A stretch of DNA of 64,000 nt from VRUE01 sp963715455 (GCA_963715455.1 OY970245.1:868001-932000); one strand, 5' to 3'; numbered from the stretch's first letter, positions 33,546 through 42,654 are shown. The notes: a model not told the origin generated them from the sequence alone. Numbers and translations: made by a program.

Positions 33546-35186
33546 ATGGCTCATAAGGAGCTGAAGTTCAGCGAGGAAGCAAGGGGGGCCCTGCAGGCCG
33601 GCGTCGATGCTGTCGCCGACGCAGTCAAGGTCACCCTCGGCCCGAAGGGCCGTTACGTCGTGCTCGACAAGAAGTTCGGCGCGCCGACGATCACCAACGA
33701 CGGCGTCACCATCGCCCGCGAGATCGAGGTCGAGGACGTCTTCGAGAACCAGGGCGCCCAGCTCGTCCGCGAGGTCGCCACGGCGACCAACGACGTCGCC
33801 GGTGACGGTACGACGACGGCGACGCTGCTGGCCCAGATCATCGTTCGCCAGGGCCTCAAGAACGTCGCCGCCGGCGCCAACCCGCTGGCCCTGCGTCGCG
33901 GCATCGAGAAGGCGGTCGAGGAGGTCGTCGAGACCCTGCGCGAGAAGCAGTCCAAGGAGGTTGCCGGCAAGGAGCAGATCGCCCGTGTCGCCGCCATCTC
34001 CGCTGGTGACGATGAGATCGGCAACGTGATCGCCGACGCAATCGAGAAGGTCGGCAAGGACGGCGTGGTCAACGTCGAGGAGGGCCAGACCTTCGGCATG
34101 GAGCTGGAGTTCACCGAGGGGATGCAGTTCGACAAGGGCTACATCTCGCCGTACATGGTCACCGACCAGGACCGCATGGAGGCGGTGCTGGAGGACCCCT
34201 ACATCCTCATCGCCAACCAGAAAATCGGCTCCGTGAGGGACATCCTGCCGGTGCTCGAGCAGGTTATGCAGGGTGGCAAGCCGCTGCTGATCGTCGCCGA
34301 GGACGTCGAGGGCGAGTGCCTCGCGACGCTCGTCGTCAACAAGCTGCGCGGCACCTTCACCGGTGTTGCGGTCAAGGCACCGGGCTTCGGCGACCGCCGC
34401 AAGCGCATGCTGGAGGACATCGCGATCCTCACCGGCGGTGAGGTAATCACCGAGGAGATGGGCCTCAAACTCGAGAACACCCAGCTCTCCCAGCTCGGTA
34501 AAGCCCGCCGGGTTGTCGTCTCCAAGGACACGACAACGGTCATCGACGGCGCCGGTGAGACCGAGGACATCAAGGGCCGCATCAACCAGATCAAAAACGA
34601 GGTCGAGAGCACCGACTCCGACTTCGATCGCGAGAAGCTCCAGGAGCGCCTCGCCAAGCTGGCCGGTGGTGTCGCCGTGGTCAAGGTCGGCGCTGCCACC
34701 GAGACCGAGATGAAGGAGAAGAAGCACCGCGTCGAGGACGCGCTGCAGGCGACCCGCGCCGCGCTCGAGGAGGGCGTCGTGCCGGGTGGCGGTGTGGCTC
34801 TGCTCAACGCGCAGGGCGGTCTCGACCCGGACAAGATCTCCAACGATCCGGATGAGGCAACCGGTGCTCGCATCGTGCACCGCGCGCTTGAGGAGCCGGT
34901 TCGCCAGATCGCCGAGAACTCCGGCGAGGAGGGCTCGGTCGTGGTCAACAAGGTCCGTGACCTGAAGGCCGGCGAAGGCCTCAACGCGGCCACCGGTGAG
35001 TACGGCGACCTGATCGCCGCCGGTGTGATCGACCCGACCAAGGTGACGCGCTCGGCGCTGGAGAACGCAGCCTCGATCGCCAAGAACATCCTCGTCACCG
35101 AGGCCGTGATCGCCGAGCCGCCCGAGGAAGCGGGCGCCGGTGGCGGCATGCCAGGCGGCATGCCGGACATGGGCGGCATGATGTAG
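33546..35186 (+). CDS. groEL: Chaperonin GroEL (Hsp60)
   Basis: 546 residues from the ATG at 33546, with AAGGAGG upstream. ATP-binding motifs VTLGPKGRYVVLDKKFGAPT and DVAGDGTTTATLLAQIIVRQ, the KAPGFGDRRKRMLEDIAILT segment and the C-terminal Gly-Met tail (GGGMPGGMPDMGGMM) are all present, and the length is standard. A Gly-Met tail marks the general housekeeping type of actinobacterial GroEL. No sequence in the window suggests a second copy. Confidence 0.98.
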   Translation: MAHKELKFSEEARGALQAGVDAVADAVKVTLGPKGRYVVLDKKFGAPTITNDGVTIAREIEVEDVFENQGAQLVREVATATNDVAGDGTTTATLLAQIIVRQGLKNVAAGANPLALRRGIEKAVEEVVETLREKQSKEVAGKEQIARVAAISAGDDEIGNVIADAIEKVGKDGVVNVEEGQTFGMELEFTEGMQFDKGYISPYMVTDQDRMEAVLEDPYILIANQKIGSVRDILPVLEQVMQGGKPLLIVAEDVEGECLATLVVNKLRGTFTGVAVKAPGFGDRRKRMLEDIAILTGGEVITEEMGLKLENTQLSQLGKARRVVVSKDTTTVIDGAGETEDIKGRINQIKNEVESTDSDFDREKLQERLAKLAGGVAVVKVGAATETEMKEKKHRVEDALQATRAALEEGVVPGGGVALLNAQGGLDPDKISNDPDEATGARIVHRALEEPVRQIAENSGEEGSVVVNKVRDLKAGEGLNAATGEYGDLIAAGVIDPTKVTRSALENAASIAKNILVTEAVIAEPPEEAGAGGGMPGGMPDMGGMM

Positions 35187-35233
35187 CGACGCCTGCCCAG
35201 GCGTATCCTCGCCCTAACAGGCGAGTGACTTTG

Positions 35234-35262
35234 GAGAGGCCCGGCATCCTGCCGGGCCTCTC
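35234..35262 (+). terminator. Terminator after groEL
   Basis: GAGAGGCCCGGCA, loop TCC, then the exact complement (13-bp stem). Followed by CTCGTTTCG with only a short T-run. Confidence 0.8.
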
Positions 35263-35362
35263 TCGTTTCGCGTCGCAGTTGCGATGGCGTCACGTCACAT
35301 CCAGCGCACCACACACGCGCCCAACCCCGCCACGGTGCCCCCATGCCCCCCAGCACCCCCGC

Positions 35363-35407
35363 CGACGGGCCGATACGTCAAGGCCGCCTTGACGTATCGG
35401 CCCGTCG
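35363..35407 (+). repeat. Palindrome copy 1 (22-bp arms) upstream of the AbiEi/DUF559 gene
   Basis: A near-complete palindrome centred on 35385. Its central 37 bases are identical to those of the palindrome centred on 36352. It lies 8 bases before the GTG at 35415, so it would form a hairpin in any leader. Confidence 0.9.
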
Positions 35408-35414
35408 AAGCCGA

Positions 35415-36359
35415 GTGCATTGGGATCGAGAGATCGCACGGCTTGCTGCTGGCCAGCACGGATTGATCGCGCTCTGGCAGCTGCAAGCGCTGGGAATCAG
35501 TCGTGCGGTGGTCAACTGGCGGGTCAAGGCGGGCCGACTTCATCAGGTCTACGAGGGTGTTTACGCAGTGGGACACGTTCCACCGACGCGAGCCTGTGCG
35601 CTGATGGCAGGAGTCTTGGCCTGTGGGCCGGAAGCGGTGCTATCGCATTGCTCGGCAGCCGAGCTATGGGGACTGCGGAGAGTCGATCCTGGTCCCATCG
35701 ATGTCACCGCGCCGCGTCGACGTGGGCGATCGCCAAGGGGAATTGCGGCTCATCGGGATGGGACGCTGGCGCCAGCCGATCAGACTTCGCTTCGCGGGAT
35801 TCCCTGCACGACGGTGGCACGGACCCTGTTGGACCTCGCGGCGGTCGTCCCGGTTTGGGAGTTGCGCAGGGCGGTTTCGGAGGCCGAGGTCCTGCGAATA
35901 CTCAATCACCGCGCCGTCCGAGCCCTGATCCGGCGCCATCCCGGCCGCCGCGGAGTTGCCCGCTTGCGGATGGTGATGGATGAGATCCGTCCGCAGACGA
36001 AGCGCACGCGCAGCGAAATGGAGAGAGAGTTTCTGCGGCTATGCCAGAAGGCCGGTTTGCCTGAGCCGGAGGTCAACGTGTCGATTCGTGTCGGTGGGCG
36101 CATGCAAGAGCCTGACTTCCTCTGGCGGGAAGCCGGCCTGATCCTCGAAGCCGATAGCCGTAGGTACCACGACACCGACTCGGCATTCCAGATCGACCGC
36201 AAGCGCGAGCAGCGCTTCCAGCTAGCTGGCTGGGAAGTGTCGCATTGCACATGGGAGCAGATCTTCCAAGAATCGGCGACGCTCATCGACACGGTCCGTC
36301 GTCTCCTCGCCCAAGCTGAGAAGCGCCGCCGATGGGCCGATACGTCAAGGCCGCCTTGA
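35415..36359 (+). CDS. AbiEi-like N-terminal domain with C-terminal DUF559 endonuclease-like domain
   Basis: 314 residues from the GTG at 35415; the longer frame from 35343 would translate palindrome copy 1. The N-terminus REIARLAAGQHGLIALWQLQ and LHQVYEGVYAVGHVPPTRAC is the winged-helix domain seen in AbiEi-type antitoxins. The C-terminal part (GGRMQEPDFLWREAGLILEA, DRKREQRFQLAGWEVSHCTW) fits the DUF559/Vsr-like nuclease fold with PDF...E residues. This fusion is common in actinobacteria; no AbiEii partner lies beside it. The last codons and the stop are inside palindrome copy 2. Confidence 0.8.
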   Translation: MHWDREIARLAAGQHGLIALWQLQALGISRAVVNWRVKAGRLHQVYEGVYAVGHVPPTRACALMAGVLACGPEAVLSHCSAAELWGLRRVDPGPIDVTAPRRRGRSPRGIAAHRDGTLAPADQTSLRGIPCTTVARTLLDLAAVVPVWELRRAVSEAEVLRILNHRAVRALIRRHPGRRGVARLRMVMDEIRPQTKRTRSEMEREFLRLCQKAGLPEPEVNVSIRVGGRMQEPDFLWREAGLILEADSRRYHDTDSAFQIDRKREQRFQLAGWEVSHCTWEQIFQESATLIDTVRRLLAQAEKRRRWADTSRPP

Positions 36360-36378
36360 CGTATCGGCCCATCGGCGG
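36326..36378. terminator. Palindrome copy 2 (26-bp arms) between convergent genes
   Basis: A perfect palindrome centred on 36352 that shares its 37-base core with copy 1. It spans the stop codon of the AbiEi/DUF559 gene and ends 3 bases before the stop of the convergent hydrolase gene, so it may terminate both. No T-run is present. Confidence 0.6.
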
Positions 36379-36381
36379 TCT

Positions 36382-37473
36382 CTATTTGACGTTGGCGGCT
36401 TTGGGCGGCAGTGGCGGCAGCAGGCCGGCGTTGTATTCGGCGTACTGGAGGAAGCTGGGGCGGCGCAGCTTGAGCCGCAGGGTGTTGGTCGTGCGGGGGT
36501 AGTGGCTCAGGTCGTAGAGGTTCTCGGCGGGCGTGCCGAAGCCGACGTAGTAGACGAGCATTCGCACGCGGGGCCGCTTTGCGGTCCATGCGATCAGCTG
36601 CTTGACGAAGCGCGGGTCGTCTTCGCCGGCCACCGCCCACTCGGCGATCGCCATCGGCTTGCCCTTCCACTGCTTGCCTGCGTAGAAGCGGTTGAGGTCT
36701 TTCCAGACCGGATAGTTGGAGTAGAAGTCAGTGCCGACCCAGTCGATCCAGCGGCTGCCCGGCCAGTAGTTGCCGGGGAAGTTGCCTTTGACCCGCGGCG
36801 AGCCGCCCGGCAGTGGGCTCCAGAGGATGCTCACCGGCGGCGCCGGCAGGGCGGTTGGCGGTGGCCCTTTGGTGCGGTTGATCGGCGGCAGGCCGATTTC
36901 GGCCAGGACGGCGTTGATCTGTTCGAGCGTGCCCGCGCCGCGCACGATGGTGGAGATGCGGCGGAAGGCCTGCTTGTACCAGCCCGTTGTGTATTCGCCG
37001 CCTTTCTGGCTGCCGTCGCAGTTGACCGCCGACCAGGGGTTGAGGCAGCGGTTGGGCTCGCCGAGCGGGCGGATGTAGGCGGGCAGGCCGCGTTTGAAGA
37101 AGAAGTCGTTGAGCTGCAGCAGGTAGTCATCGCCGTAGCCGAGGGCGATCTGCTGCGGGGTGATCAGCTCGGCCAGGGTCTGGTCGTCGGCGGTGGAGAT
37201 GTGGAGGATCGGACGCGTGCTGGTTTCGCGCCAACGTTCGTAGGCCGCGTTGAGGCTGTTGCCCCAGGGGTGAAAGGTCTCCAGCAGGGCTGGGTGCTTG
37301 GCCATCAGGCCGGCGAATTCGTTGAACTCCTGCGTCGTCCCCTTGTCGCTGACGCCGATCAGGACGTTGGGCTTGGGCGGCACGAGCGTCAGCGCCTGTG
37401 CCTGGCTGGCGAAGAGCGCGACGCAAGCCGTCGCCAGCACTACCGCCCGTCTAGTCCTCTTCCTCCAGAACAT
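36382..37473 (-). CDS. Secreted GH26-like glycoside hydrolase
   Basis: 363 residues from the ATG at 37473. A signal peptide (AVVLATACVALFASQAQA) precedes a TIM-barrel protein. PAYIRPLGEPNRCLNPW carries the acid/base Glu expected in GH26 (RPxxE), and GKPMAIAEWAVAGEDDPRF carries the nucleophile Glu. WIDWVGTDFYSNYPVW is also typical. GH26 enzymes cleave beta-mannans and related glycans; substrate here unknown. The start overlaps the end of the upstream dehydrogenase-like gene by 23 bases, so the two are probably co-transcribed. Confidence 0.75.
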   Translation of the reverse strand: MFWRKRTRRAVVLATACVALFASQAQALTLVPPKPNVLIGVSDKGTTQEFNEFAGLMAKHPALLETFHPWGNSLNAAYERWRETSTRPILHISTADDQTLAELITPQQIALGYGDDYLLQLNDFFFKRGLPAYIRPLGEPNRCLNPWSAVNCDGSQKGGEYTTGWYKQAFRRISTIVRGAGTLEQINAVLAEIGLPPINRTKGPPPTALPAPPVSILWSPLPGGSPRVKGNFPGNYWPGSRWIDWVGTDFYSNYPVWKDLNRFYAGKQWKGKPMAIAEWAVAGEDDPRFVKQLIAWTAKRPRVRMLVYYVGFGTPAENLYDLSHYPRTTNTLRLKLRRPSFLQYAEYNAGLLPPLPPKAANVK

Positions 37474-38335
37474 CGCCCATCCTTCTCGGGTTCACGCCGA
37501 GCTCCTGCGCGTCGGCGACGCCTCGCTCGCTGACCATGGGGACCTCCATCAGCTCGGCCTCCTCCCAAGTTGCAAACACGGCCTCGCCGAAAAGGGAGCG
37601 GATCGCGATCAGCCCGGAGCGCACCAGGGGCAGCGGCAGGTGGACGAGGGGCCGGGGGCGCCCGGCGACGCGGCTGACCAGGTCCGACATCTCGTCGTAG
37701 TCGAGCTGCTCGGGCCCGGCTAGCTCGTAGCGCGGCCGCTCACCCCGCTCGAGCGCGGCGACGACGCAGCGGGCGGCGTCCAGGGCCCAGATCGGCTCGA
37801 AGCGCGCTGCGCCCTCGCCGGAGACCGGCATCACGGGCAGGAAGGAGAAGCGCCGCAGCAGCGTCACCCAGGGGTCGGAGCGGTCGTAGACGATCGAGGG
37901 CGCGAAGGTCGTCGTCTCCAGTGCCGAGGAATCGACCGCCTGCTCAGCCAGCCACTTGGCGCGGAAGAAGCGCGTGCGCTGCGCGGCGGCCGCGTTGAGG
38001 GCGCTGAAGAAGACGAAGCGGCGTACGCCGCTGCGCTCGGCGGCACGCAGCAGCCGCACCGTCGCCAGGCCGTTGAGCTCCTCGATGCGGTGCGGCGGCT
38101 GGTCGCGGATCGTCGCCGCCAGGTGGATGACGGTGTCGACGCCGCGCAGCGCCTGGCGCACCAGGTAGGGATCCGACATCTCGCCCAGGTCGCCGAGCGC
38201 GATCTGCACGTCGACGCGGCGGGCGCCGAGCCGGCGCGGCTCGCGCACCAGGCAGCGCACGTCCTCGCCGCGCTCGAGCAGCAGCGGCAGCAGCCGCGAT
38301 CCAACGCTTCCGGTTGCCCCTGTCAGCAGCAGCAT
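37451..38335 (-). CDS. NAD(P)-binding atypical SDR protein (complex I NDUFA9-like)
   Basis: 294 residues from the ATG at 38335 (TAGCAT 9 bases upstream). The N-terminus MLLLTGATGSVGSRLLPLLL holds the TGxxGxxG dinucleotide-binding motif. VDTVIHLAATIRD and VRRFVFFSALNAAA follow, but the SDR catalytic YxxxK is replaced by RFFRAKWLAEQAV, as in the atypical NDUFA9-like group. Members bind NAD(P)H and modify sugars, isoprenoids or quinone-related substrates; substrate unknown. Confidence 0.82.
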   Translation of the reverse strand: MLLLTGATGSVGSRLLPLLLERGEDVRCLVREPRRLGARRVDVQIALGDLGEMSDPYLVRQALRGVDTVIHLAATIRDQPPHRIEELNGLATVRLLRAAERSGVRRFVFFSALNAAAAQRTRFFRAKWLAEQAVDSSALETTTFAPSIVYDRSDPWVTLLRRFSFLPVMPVSGEGAARFEPIWALDAARCVVAALERGERPRYELAGPEQLDYDEMSDLVSRVAGRPRPLVHLPLPLVRSGLIAIRSLFGEAVFATWEEAELMEVPMVSERGVADAQELGVNPRRMGDVLEEED

Positions 38336-38457
38336 TGGTTGCCGATGCTAGTGAGGAGGCGCCCCGCGCCGCGCAATCCGTAAAATGTGCATCCGCGCTT
38401 TGGCGGGGGCCGCGGGCCTCCGGTTGACCGCAACGACGACCCAGGAGAAAGCATCGA

Positions 38458-38730
38458 ATGACCTACGTCATCGCCGAGCCGTGCATCGGGACCAAGGACA
38501 ACTCGTGCGTCGAGGTCTGTCCCGTCGACTGCATCCACCCGACTCCTGACGAGGCCGACTACGACTCGGTCGAGATGCTCTACATCGATCCCGACGAGTG
38601 CATCGATTGCGATGCCTGCGTCGAGGCCTGCCCCGTCGACGCCTGCTTCGCGGAGGACCAGCTTCCCGCCGAGTGGGCCAAATACGCCGAGATCAACGCC
38701 AACTACTACAAGAGTAAGAGCGCGGCCTGA
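38458..38730 (+). CDS. Ferredoxin, 3Fe-4S/4Fe-4S (7Fe) type
   Basis: 90 residues from the ATG at 38458 with AGGAG upstream. The N-terminus TYVIAEPCIGTKDNSCVEVC followed by PVDCI has the Cys spacing of actinobacterial FdxA-type proteins, where one cluster is 3Fe-4S. The second cluster motif is DECIDCDACVEACPVDACF. A 15-residue acidic insertion between the clusters (PTPDEADYDSVEM) is longer than usual. It carries electrons in the cytoplasm, perhaps to the P450 encoded at 54075; that pairing is only a guess. Confidence 0.9.
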   Translation: MTYVIAEPCIGTKDNSCVEVCPVDCIHPTPDEADYDSVEMLYIDPDECIDCDACVEACPVDACFAEDQLPAEWAKYAEINANYYKSKSAA

Positions 38731-38754
38731 GGCGCACGCCTGGCTCCGCCAGGT

Positions 38755-39453
38755 TCAGGCCGGCGAATCGATTGGTGTTCCAGATCGAGCGGCGGCTTTC
38801 ATCGCCAGGCTCGTGCCGAGGATCCAGGCGAACAGGGTGCCGGGGATCGCGATGATCACCCCACCCTCGAGTGAGAAGAAGCCGCTGGTGGTCAGGAACG
38901 AGGCGAAGAGCGCCACATGGGCCAGAGCCGCTAGGACGGCGAGCGCGGCCGTCCACCTGGGGATGGGCGCAGCACGATGCGCCGCCGCTGCGTATGAGCC
39001 GAGCGCCAGCGCGGTTGGAGCCCCCGACATTGCGAGCAGGCCGAACGCGAGGTCGTAGAGCAGCTTGGGATCGGATGCGTCGGCCCCGCGGTAAACGAGC
39101 ACGAAGAAGGCCGTGAAGCCGGCGAAGAGAAGGGCGACGAAGCCGAGCAGGCCGAGCAGGAAGCAGGCGGAGAAGATGCTCTCGCCGCCGGCCGTCTCCC
39201 GCAGCCACAGCCAGACGCCGGCGCCGAATACCAGCCAGAGCGACACCGCAGCCGTGTTGAGGAGCATGGCGACGAGCAACGCCGTGCGATGCCCCTGGAC
39301 GAATTCCGCGATCTCGCCTGCCGTCGAGCCGGTCCCCGGAAAGGTCTCCATCTGATCGACGAGCACGCCGGCGATGCCGAGGGCGATGCTCAGAACACCA
39401 GCCATCCCTGCGAGCCTCAACGCGTTGCTTCTGTCGTCTCCTGTTGCCGTCAC
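38755..39453 (-). CDS. Six-helix membrane protein of unknown function
   Basis: 232 residues from a GTG at 39453 with AGGAGG upstream. About six hydrophobic helices are visible (GMAGVLSIALGIAGVLVDQM, ALLVAMLLNTAAVSLWLVFG, FLLGLLGFVALLFAGFTAFF). No catalytic motif is recognised; the layout resembles DUF4386-like proteins. Convergent with the ferredoxin gene. Confidence 0.7.
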   Translation of the reverse strand: MTATGDDRSNALRLAGMAGVLSIALGIAGVLVDQMETFPGTGSTAGEIAEFVQGHRTALLVAMLLNTAAVSLWLVFGAGVWLWLRETAGGESIFSACFLLGLLGFVALLFAGFTAFFVLVYRGADASDPKLLYDLAFGLLAMSGAPTALALGSYAAAAHRAAPIPRWTAALAVLAALAHVALFASFLTTSGFFSLEGGVIIAIPGTLFAWILGTSLAMKAAARSGTPIDSPA

Positions 39454-39550
39454 GCGATCCGCCTCCTGTTTCGAGTTGACGCCTGCATGATGCCGCTGAG
39501 GGTTGGTCTGTCGATTACCCGCAGGTAATTGCGCTACCGAACAGGCCGGT

Positions 39551-39556
39551 TAAAGT
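39551..39556 (+). promoter_or_regulatory. -10 box (TAAAGT) of the amine oxidase gene
   Basis: TAAAGT ends 8 bases before the ATG at 39565, supporting this start over the TTG at 39529. Confidence 0.5.
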
Positions 39557-39564
39557 CGACTCCG

Positions 39565-41037
39565 ATGGTTGCCGCGAGCTCCCAGGCCGAGATTGGCACC
39601 TTGAACGACTCTGAGACGATTACGTGCGACGTGGCGGTGGTGGGTGCCGGGCTTGCAGGCTTGGTGGCGGCGCGAATGCTGTCCAAGCGAGGCGTCCGTC
39701 CTTTCGTTCTGGAGGCACGGGACCGTGTTGGAGGGCGATTGCTCAACGAGGAGATCGGCGACGACAAGATCGTCGAGGTCGGCGGGCAGTGGATCGGACC
39801 GACTCAAGAGCGGATCGCCGCCCTTGCCGCGGAGTTGGGAGTCACCACCTTTCCAACCTACGACCAGGGACGGCACCTGATCGAGATGTCGGGCCGCCTC
39901 ACCTCATACAGCGGCGCCTTGACCGATGCTCGGATCGGCCTGGTCCGCGATCTGTCGCGAGCGATCTCCCCGTTGGCTCTCCTCGACTTCGAACAGGCCC
40001 GTGCCCGACTTGATCGGATGGCCCGACTGGTTCCGCTGGATGCGCCATGGATGGCACCGAAGGCGGCTAGTTGGGACGGCCAGACCTTCGCCACCTGGAT
40101 TCGGCGCAACACTCGGCTGGCGGCGGCTCGCAGCCTTTTCGAGCTGGCGACGGAGGCGGTCTGGGCGGCCGAGCCCGCTGACGTCTCTCTCCTGCACGTT
40201 CTCTTCTACACGCACTCAGGTGGCGGCTTCAACACGCTGGTCGGAACTGGTGGAGGCGCCCAGCAGGACCGTTTCCACGGCGGCTCGCAACGAATCGCCG
40301 AGCTGCTCGCCGAGGCTCTTGGGAAAGAGCGGGTTCGGTTGGGCTCGCCGGTGCGCCGGATTGAGCATGGCGACAGCGAGGTCGTCGTTCATGCCGACCG
40401 TTCTGTCAGTGAGCCAGGCGGGTTGATGGTGCGCGCCCGGCGTGCGATCGTCGCCGTGCCGCCGACTCTGGCCGGAAGGATCTCTTACGACCCGCCCTTG
40501 CCGGCGCGGCGCGACCAACTGACCCAGCGCATGCCGCAGGGGACAGTGATCAAGACGATGGCCGTCTATGAGCGGCCGTTTTGGCGCGAGGAGGGTCTCT
40601 CGGGGCAGGCGACGAGCGACATCGGGCCGGCCCGTGTTGTCTTCGACAACTCCCCACCCGATGGCAGGCCAGGTGTCCTGCTTGGTTTCCTCGAGGGCCG
40701 GCTGGCCCGTCAGTGGGGTGCGCGACCGGCGGCCGATCGGCGCGAGGCTGTGCTCGCCGGTCACGCCCGCCTCTTCGGCCGGCGGGCAGCGAGGCCGGAG
40801 AACTTCATCGAGCGGATCTGGTCCGAGGAGGAGTGGACCCGTGGTTGCTACGGCTGCCTGATGACCACCGGGGGCTGGACTGAATACGGCAGTTCCCTAC
40901 GCGCCCCAATCGGCCTGCTGCATTGGGCGGGTGCGGAGACAGCCACGGTTTGGAACGGCTACATGGATGGCGCTGTGCGGTCGGGAGAGCGGGCGGCTTC
41001 AGAGGTTCTCGCGGCGCTTGGCAAGAGCGCGGCCTAG
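39565..41037 (+). CDS. Flavin monoamine oxidase family protein
   Basis: 490 residues from the ATG at 39565. DVAVVGAGLAGLVAARMLSK is the FAD-binding motif; EARDRVGGRLLNEEIGDDKI and VEVGGQWIGPTQERIAALAA follow in the order seen in monoamine oxidases. LHWAGAETATVWNGYMDGAV is the C-terminal FAD-contacting motif. These enzymes oxidise primary or polyamines to aldehydes. The stop shares the bases CTAG with the stop of the convergent arylsulfotransferase-like gene. Confidence 0.92.
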   Translation: MVAASSQAEIGTLNDSETITCDVAVVGAGLAGLVAARMLSKRGVRPFVLEARDRVGGRLLNEEIGDDKIVEVGGQWIGPTQERIAALAAELGVTTFPTYDQGRHLIEMSGRLTSYSGALTDARIGLVRDLSRAISPLALLDFEQARARLDRMARLVPLDAPWMAPKAASWDGQTFATWIRRNTRLAAARSLFELATEAVWAAEPADVSLLHVLFYTHSGGGFNTLVGTGGGAQQDRFHGGSQRIAELLAEALGKERVRLGSPVRRIEHGDSEVVVHADRSVSEPGGLMVRARRAIVAVPPTLAGRISYDPPLPARRDQLTQRMPQGTVIKTMAVYERPFWREEGLSGQATSDIGPARVVFDNSPPDGRPGVLLGFLEGRLARQWGARPAADRREAVLAGHARLFGRRAARPENFIERIWSEEEWTRGCYGCLMTTGGWTEYGSSLRAPIGLLHWAGAETATVWNGYMDGAVRSGERAASEVLAALGKSAA

Positions 41038-42290
41038 GGCCTGTTCTCCATCGCCTCCAGGCCTTGGTCAAGCTGGGCCAGAGTCACGGCGTCGGTTGGG
41101 GCTGGGACAGCCCGGAAGGTCGAGGCGGCAAGCTCGAGGCGAAAGGCGATCTGCCTGTCCTCGTCAAACGCGGTGACGAGCGGGTTGTCCCCCCAACTCA
41201 CCAGCCAGCCGCCGTCGGGAAGCTCCCGCGCGGAACCGCAGCAGTGACTGGTGTCCACGTTTGAATCGTTGAGCTGGCCGAGGTAACGCGCCCGACCCTG
41301 TTCGGGATTGAGGCGGTAGAAGACGACCCGCGGTCGCCGCGGCCGGTCCTTGCCGTTGTCGTAGATGCTGAGACTTCCATCCTCGGCGAGACGGACGTCA
41401 TGCTGCCCGCCGAGCAGCTTCTGGGCCGGATCGCCGAGGATGCGCAGCGAATCGGCGGTTTTGCTTCCGCCCAGCTTCCAGACGATCTCGCCGGTCGAGC
41501 GCCGAATTCCATGCACGGCATCGGTGTGGCGGGTGGAGATCACCACTTCGTCTGAGCCGCGTGGCTCGATCGCGTTGATGTGCACCGGGTCGAATGCCTC
41601 CCGTCCCTGTAGCCGGCGGCGGGGGTTGCTCAGCACGTTGCGCCACCAGCGCCCGGTCTCCGCGAGGGAGATATGCCCACGTGAGTTCCAGCGCCACAGC
41701 ACCCGTCCCTCTGGATCGAGTTCCTGGATCTCGGCTGAGACGATCGCCGCTCGGACGGGACCACCGAAGCGGCTCAGGTCGGCAGTTTCGGGCACGTAGG
41801 TGTCGACCAGGACGTTGCCGTTGCCCAGCTCGCGGAACTCGTGCCCGTCGATGATCGAGCCCTTTGTGCGAACCAGCTGCAGCAGCTTGCCTGAGGGCGA
41901 GCGGATCTCGTGTGCCATGCGGGGGTCGAGGCCGTAGCCGTCGCCAAATGACCTCGCCCAGGAAAAAGTGCCGTCACTGAGGACCTGCGCCCATAGCGCC
42001 CGCGTCGGGGGGCTGTACCACCAGCGCGGCACTCCTTCTTGGTCGAAGACGATCACCCACGGCCGCTCCTCTCGGGACGCCTGGAAGCTGACGACGAAAA
42101 GGCCAGGCTCGGTCTCTCCAAGGCGTTCGAATCTCCACGCCGGAAAGTCAGCGGGGAGGCAACGCACCTCGTAGGTGCGACGGCGATCGCCGGTAATGAC
42201 TGCGATCTCGAAGTCCGCGCCGGGTGGTACGCCGGGATCGATGCTGATGGCTCCCGTCTTCGGTGGATGGGAGCCGGCCGCGACCTCCAC
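41034..42290 (-). CDS. Arylsulfotransferase-like lipoprotein (possibly frameshifted N-terminus)
   Basis: 418 residues from the GTG at 42290, but the frame is open up to 42518 and clearly encodes a lipoprotein signal there (GIWRLLIASLVLPALAGCGG). No ATG, GTG or TTG exists in that frame upstream of 42290. An ATG at 42520-42522 in another frame reads MRHGLRLSTFRH and would join the signal after a one-base shift, so a frameshift mutation, a sequence error or a rare start codon is likely. The body matches the Arylsulfotran_2-like family: PWVIVFDQEGVPRWWYSP, SIIDGHEFRELGNGNVLVDT, DPVHINAIEP and LLGGQHDVRLAEDGSLSIYD, with His residues at the expected places. Substrate unknown. Confidence 0.72.
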   Translation of the reverse strand: MEVAAGSHPPKTGAISIDPGVPPGADFEIAVITGDRRRTYEVRCLPADFPAWRFERLGETEPGLFVVSFQASREERPWVIVFDQEGVPRWWYSPPTRALWAQVLSDGTFSWARSFGDGYGLDPRMAHEIRSPSGKLLQLVRTKGSIIDGHEFRELGNGNVLVDTYVPETADLSRFGGPVRAAIVSAEIQELDPEGRVLWRWNSRGHISLAETGRWWRNVLSNPRRRLQGREAFDPVHINAIEPRGSDEVVISTRHTDAVHGIRRSTGEIVWKLGGSKTADSLRILGDPAQKLLGGQHDVRLAEDGSLSIYDNGKDRPRRPRVVFYRLNPEQGRARYLGQLNDSNVDTSHCCGSARELPDGGWLVSWGDNPLVTAFDEDRQIAFRLELAASTFRAVPAPTDAVTLAQLDQGLEAMENRP

Positions 42291-42625
42291 GTCATCGCTT
42301 GCCTCGGCGTGGATGGGAGCCGCGCCCCGGCCGCAGCGCGAGACGTAGTGAGTCTTGTCGATATCGAAGGCGGGAAAGAGGCCGTCGATTGCGATCGAGG
42401 AGCTGTCGCCTACCGCCTTGCTCTCCGTATCGCCACCGCAGCCCGCCAGGGCAGGGAGGACGAGGCTCGCGATGAGCAGGCGCCAGATGCCGGAATGTCG
42501 AAAGGCGAAGGCCGTGCCTCATTGTGCCCGCGATGAGCTCCGGCCAGTCCCCTAACTACGACTTATCTCCACGGGATAGGGCCGAACAATTGATGTAAGG
42601 GCAAGGCCAGCGCGTAGTTGCCTGA

Positions 42626-42654
42626 GCCCCGCCCCCGTTTGTCGAGGGCGGGGC
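42626..42654 (-). terminator. GC-rich hairpin after the SURNod19-like gene
   Basis: GCCCCGCCC and GGGCGGGGC with an 11-base loop, starting 13 bases past the stop at 42668. No clear T-run. The rest of 42291-42667 holds the 5' extension of the arylsulfotransferase-like gene and nothing else I can recognise. Confidence 0.6.
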
